Shown here piece after piece: positions 61,132 through 64,000 of a stretch of 64,000 nt of DNA (position 1 is the stretch's first letter; every line of letters begins with the position of its first letter). The stretch is from Leucocoprinus leucothites (Eukaryota > Basidiomycota > Agaricomycetes > Agaricales > Agaricaceae). The notes under the pieces are model-generated. The model saw only the letters and a program-made list of their open reading frames with translations, did no database searches and was not told the DNA's origin. A program made the position numbers and the translations under genes. The DNA lies in contig JAACJO010000013.1 in NCBI GenBank assembly GCA_013368445.1, forward strand, positions 682,001 to 746,000, written 5' to 3'.

Positions 61132-63020
61132 TGTCACAATCTGCGATCGCGACCTCTCCGATTTGATCTCTGACTATTTTTTCGATTTCTGATTCCCGCA
61201 ATTTTTCATTATCTATCATTTCTATAAATATTTCGCAGCCTGTCTCCACTCATCATTCTATCATCCTTTCATTTGCGCTTATATTTGTTTCTGCCATTCC
61301 ATTTATGTTTGTCATTCTCTGTTGTGTTATAGAGGTTCTTTGACATATGGATATAATGTCAAGTGGAGTACTAGCTAGGTAGCTAGAATGTAACCTCTAA
61401 CAAATTCGAGGGGAAGTATGAGAAATTGATGAGGATTTATATAATTACTGCTGAATAATGCGAAATGTGCGATGGAACTAAATGCTGTTTTATTTACTTT
61501 GGGAAATTCTTGAACACTGTACTAGAATCCTGACTAAGTGCACAGTTTGCGACGCTTAGTTGACTTCTATAGCTAAGATCTTTTATCCTGAAGCCGTCTC
61601 TGTCTCCCTCTAAGGTCAACTGGACCTTGTCTATAATCACCCACTCAGTCACACACTGGTGCTGGTGCGGTCTATACACTTTAACTACAAGCCCTCTTAG
61701 CTTGGTAGCTACTTTCCTGTGACACTAGGTCGAACTCGAGACATCTTAGGATATTTCTTAGATTAACTAGTAGGAGTCTTTCCTGTTAGAGTTCTCTTAG
61801 AAGGTTAATCACTTATTCACTTGACAAATGCTTAGTTTGTGGTCTGCACACCCTATAGCACTACGGAGGCGTAGGATTCCTTGCCTATCCACACGCTGTT
61901 GGGCCCTTTTTATATTATTTGAGAGATACAAAAATAGACGAAGTATTCTAGAAAGAAATAGGTATGACTCGAAATTGACTAATAGAAATTGACTGAATTG
62001 TCCTGGATTTGACTGGGTATACTTTTATGATGCAACGCTGACCAGTAGGTCCGTTCAATTGCTAGGTTGTTGTATGGGTAGCAGAGTAGCTACCACGCGA
62101 GTTTCTTTCATTAATCCTTTTTTAATCATGGGTAAGCATTTCGGCTATGATATTTTCTTTAACCGAGGACCCCTGACACGTCAATGCGACCATCAGTTTA
62201 CTTGGCCAGTACAGTTGGATGACTGAGCAGTGCAGAAATGATGTAGCTAAGCAGTGGGGTAGCTAGGTTCCTGTCTTGTACATGTGGAAAACACGGATCG
62301 TTGTCTGTTAACTGGTCTGTTGGTTCTTCTGATCCAGTTCTAGACCTTGGTCCTTATTTTTAGATTGTTTGGATCGTTCTCAGCACGGAGGTTTCCCTCG
62401 AGTCCTAAAGTGGTAATTCGGTGATGCAGTGTCCTGAAGTTGAGGGTTCGAATCCCCAGAACGGTTCACAACAGTGGGCAGCTGTACTAGATTACCAGTC
62501 CTGCCTGCTGTATTGGTTGACCATATTACTTCTTAGTAAGTAGCTTTGTAGCTACACCGCTAATGTACTATAGGGTTCTTAGGCATAGCATTATTCTTTT
62601 ATATTACTAAGTGTGAAATCGCAAAAATATTAGTATTTCCTGTTTATTTTCGGTTTTCACGTCACAGTGTCGCATTTGTCATTGTCTATTTACTTTTTGT
62701 TTATCTGTTTATTCGTTTATCATCGCATTGTGAGTTTCACGATATTTACATGTTATTTGTCCAATTTTGCGTTATCTTAAATATGTTGCTACTAGCTCAT
62801 GTATTACCCATTCTGAATATTGACTAAGATTCCACTCTGAATTCTCTGTCCATTATTCCTTCAGTGTTGAATTCCAATTTGCACTGCCTGTCATCTTCCT
62901 CTTAGACCAAATTGGTCGACGCGATATCGGAAGGGTGCAGCACATACGCTGAAGCCAATGACCGACCTCTCCATAACTTTCACACACTTAGTAAGCGCCG
63001 GTATTTCACAAATCTTGACA
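61132..63020 (+). repeat. 3' LTR of the Gypsy element, split by an insertion
   Basis: 61132-61320 and 62665-63020 match the left and right parts of the 5' LTR. The 1.34 kb between them has no counterpart there. It differs from the 5' LTR mainly by transitions at CpG/TpG sites. Confidence 0.9.
61321..62664. mobile_element. Unclassified 1.34-kb insertion in the 3' LTR
   Basis: Begins near TTGTGTTATAGAGGTTC and ends near CACGTCACAGTG; the exact borders and any target duplication are unclear. Its left end holds an inverted repeat, TGTTATAGAGGTT against AACCTCTAACA, about 65 bp apart. It has TTTTTATATTA (a possible promoter) and a GGTTCGAATCC B-box-like stretch near 62447. No coding frame. It could be a solo LTR (TG...CA ends) or a non-autonomous element. 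Confidence 0.6.
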
Positions 63021-63990
63021 GGGTCCCTATACTCAGAACATTGTCCAACGAGTCAAATGCACTGACCCAGATGGAGATTACCTTGCTACACTCAAGCATC
63101 AACAAGCTACAGAGTGATGTGCACAGAATTCTGAGCACACCTCAGCTGATGACAAAGGAGAAACTTCTCCATCTAGCATCAAACCTCAACAACATCATAA
63201 TGTGGCTACACACAATGCCATATTACCATGTACACCCCCTCCAACACCTACTAATGAGCCTCCTCAAAATACCAATCAAGACACGACTCGGCCTGGATGT
63301 ACTAGTCAAACCTGCGACATATGTCATGGAATGGGTCATATCAAGATGCTTTGCCCGGGATATCATTGCACCTGGTGCAACACTTTTGCCCCTGGCCATT
63401 TCACCAAGTATTGTTCCCAAAATCCTTATAAAGGAATTGCTTGACTGGATCTACCCCCAGTTGCCCTGGCAGCACTTTCCATTACTGAAGGAGTCAATGC
63501 CACCAAGGCTCTTGCTCTGCAGTCCATCTCTGGATCTACCAGAGTACAGCCCCAACAGTCTAGTGTACCAACTGATAATCACGGCACTCCCATCACCGAT
63601 GCTGTCAGACTTCGATCCAAATGACATAATCCAACATCCATAGCCATTAACACCACCTCCCTTGGCCCAACCTACAACCCTACTTTTATGCCATGATGAG
63701 GCCATAAACCCACACCAAGAGGAAGATAGTATGGTCATCTCCAGACATCAGTCTGTTCCTCCCATCCAAACCATTGAGGACACAGTCCAAATGGACGTCC
63801 CCATCATGGTTGAACTTCTCACATCTATGAAGGAGACTGACCCCTTACACCCCCATATGAAGATGGCAATTACAAATCTTATTATGATGATGAAGCCAAC
63901 TTCAACATAGACAGTGAAGGTAATTTACCTTAGTGACTTAGATATTTACTAAGATGTGGACATCTTAGCTAGGAAAGGGATAATGTTATG
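63021..63990 (+). pseudogene. Decayed gene with two zinc-knuckle-like cysteine motifs
   Basis: Right flank of the Gypsy element. A helical part reads ITLLHSSINKLQSDVHRIL and EKLLHLASNLNN. After a frame change near 63195 comes C-DI-C-HGMGHIKML-C followed by C-TW-C-NTFAPGHFTKY-C, two CCHC-like knuckles. A TGA follows GIA, then LDLPPVALAALSITEGVNAT continues. Further frames are broken, and the end reads like YEDGNYKSYYDDEANFNID. It looks like a Gag-like or nucleic-acid-binding gene now inactive, continuing past the window edge. Family unknown. Confidence 0.4.
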
Positions 63991-64000
63991 TATATTGATT

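Larger units (their letters stand above)
48404..63020 (+). mobile_element. Ty3/Gypsy chromovirus LTR retrotransposon, inactive, with nested insertions
   Basis: Order on the plus strand: 5' LTR (48404-48949), gag, pol (protease, reverse transcriptase, RNase H, integrase, chromodomain), an antisense accessory gene, a purine tract AAAGGGGGAATAC, and the 3' LTR (61132-63020). The element is broken by a reverse-oriented Copia element (50744-56071) inside the protease and by a 1.34-kb segment in the 3' LTR. Without these the element would be about 7.9 kb. Gag has four in-frame stops and pol eleven. LTR differences are mostly C/T and G/A, often at CpG. No clear target-site duplication was found (GTTAG on the left, GGGTC on the right). 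Confidence 0.95.

Noticed and set aside
62411..62466. Possible tRNA with GGTTCGAATCC
   Set aside because: Only the T-loop region fits; the T stem is weak and no acceptor or D-arm pairing is found. Kept only as a B-box-like remark.

Overview
The window is nuclear DNA of a filamentous basidiomycete, most likely a mushroom-forming Agaricomycete. Genes are dense and split by many 50-60 nt GT-AG introns. The gene families are typical of that group: a class I hydrophobin, a DUF6533 membrane protein, NACHT proteins with an R-PPP-x-CHPGTR block, F-box-like families in tandem, and LTR retrotransposons with a C-to-T mutated look. Exon joins were worked out by hand from splice signals, reading phase and protein-family conservation. 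No transcript data or database search was available.

Positions 1-32000 are gene-rich. They hold the 3' part of a HIR1/HIRA histone chaperone gene, a tandem pair of NACHT STAND NTPases (715 and 714 aa), and ORC2 on the minus strand. ORC2 shares a divergent promoter carrying two ACGCGT boxes with an unknown 226-aa gene. Next come an alpha/beta hydrolase whose last intron can splice in frame onto a TFIIS-like zinc ribbon, a complete hydrophobin and a truncated hydrophobin copy consisting of exon 1 only. These are followed by an 11-exon DUF6533 gene, tRNA-Leu(CAG), a 16-exon GH1 beta-glucosidase, two unknown genes, and three tandem F-box-like genes with nearly identical exon lengths.

Positions 32000-48400 are transitional and decayed. 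A 12-exon Ulp1/C48-like peptidase gene is followed by a 73-bp minisatellite. Then comes an AT-richer stretch of unrecognised multi-exon genes carrying in-frame stops, including an array of about five near-identical mini-exon/intron units.

Positions 48404-63020 are one Ty3/Gypsy chromovirus with a chromodomain at the end of Pol. A 5.3-kb Ty1/Copia element is inserted in the opposite orientation inside its protease, with a 5-bp target duplication, and an unclassified 1.34-kb segment interrupts its 3' LTR. All 11 Pol stops are TGA, mostly at conserved arginine positions, which points to CGA-to-TGA decay at CpG. Between pol and the 3' LTR, on the opposite strand, a two-exon gene for a 382-aa protein with a Zn(II)2Cys6-type cysteine pattern and a coiled coil is fully open. 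This contrast between dead replication genes and an intact antisense accessory gene is the most interesting feature of the window.
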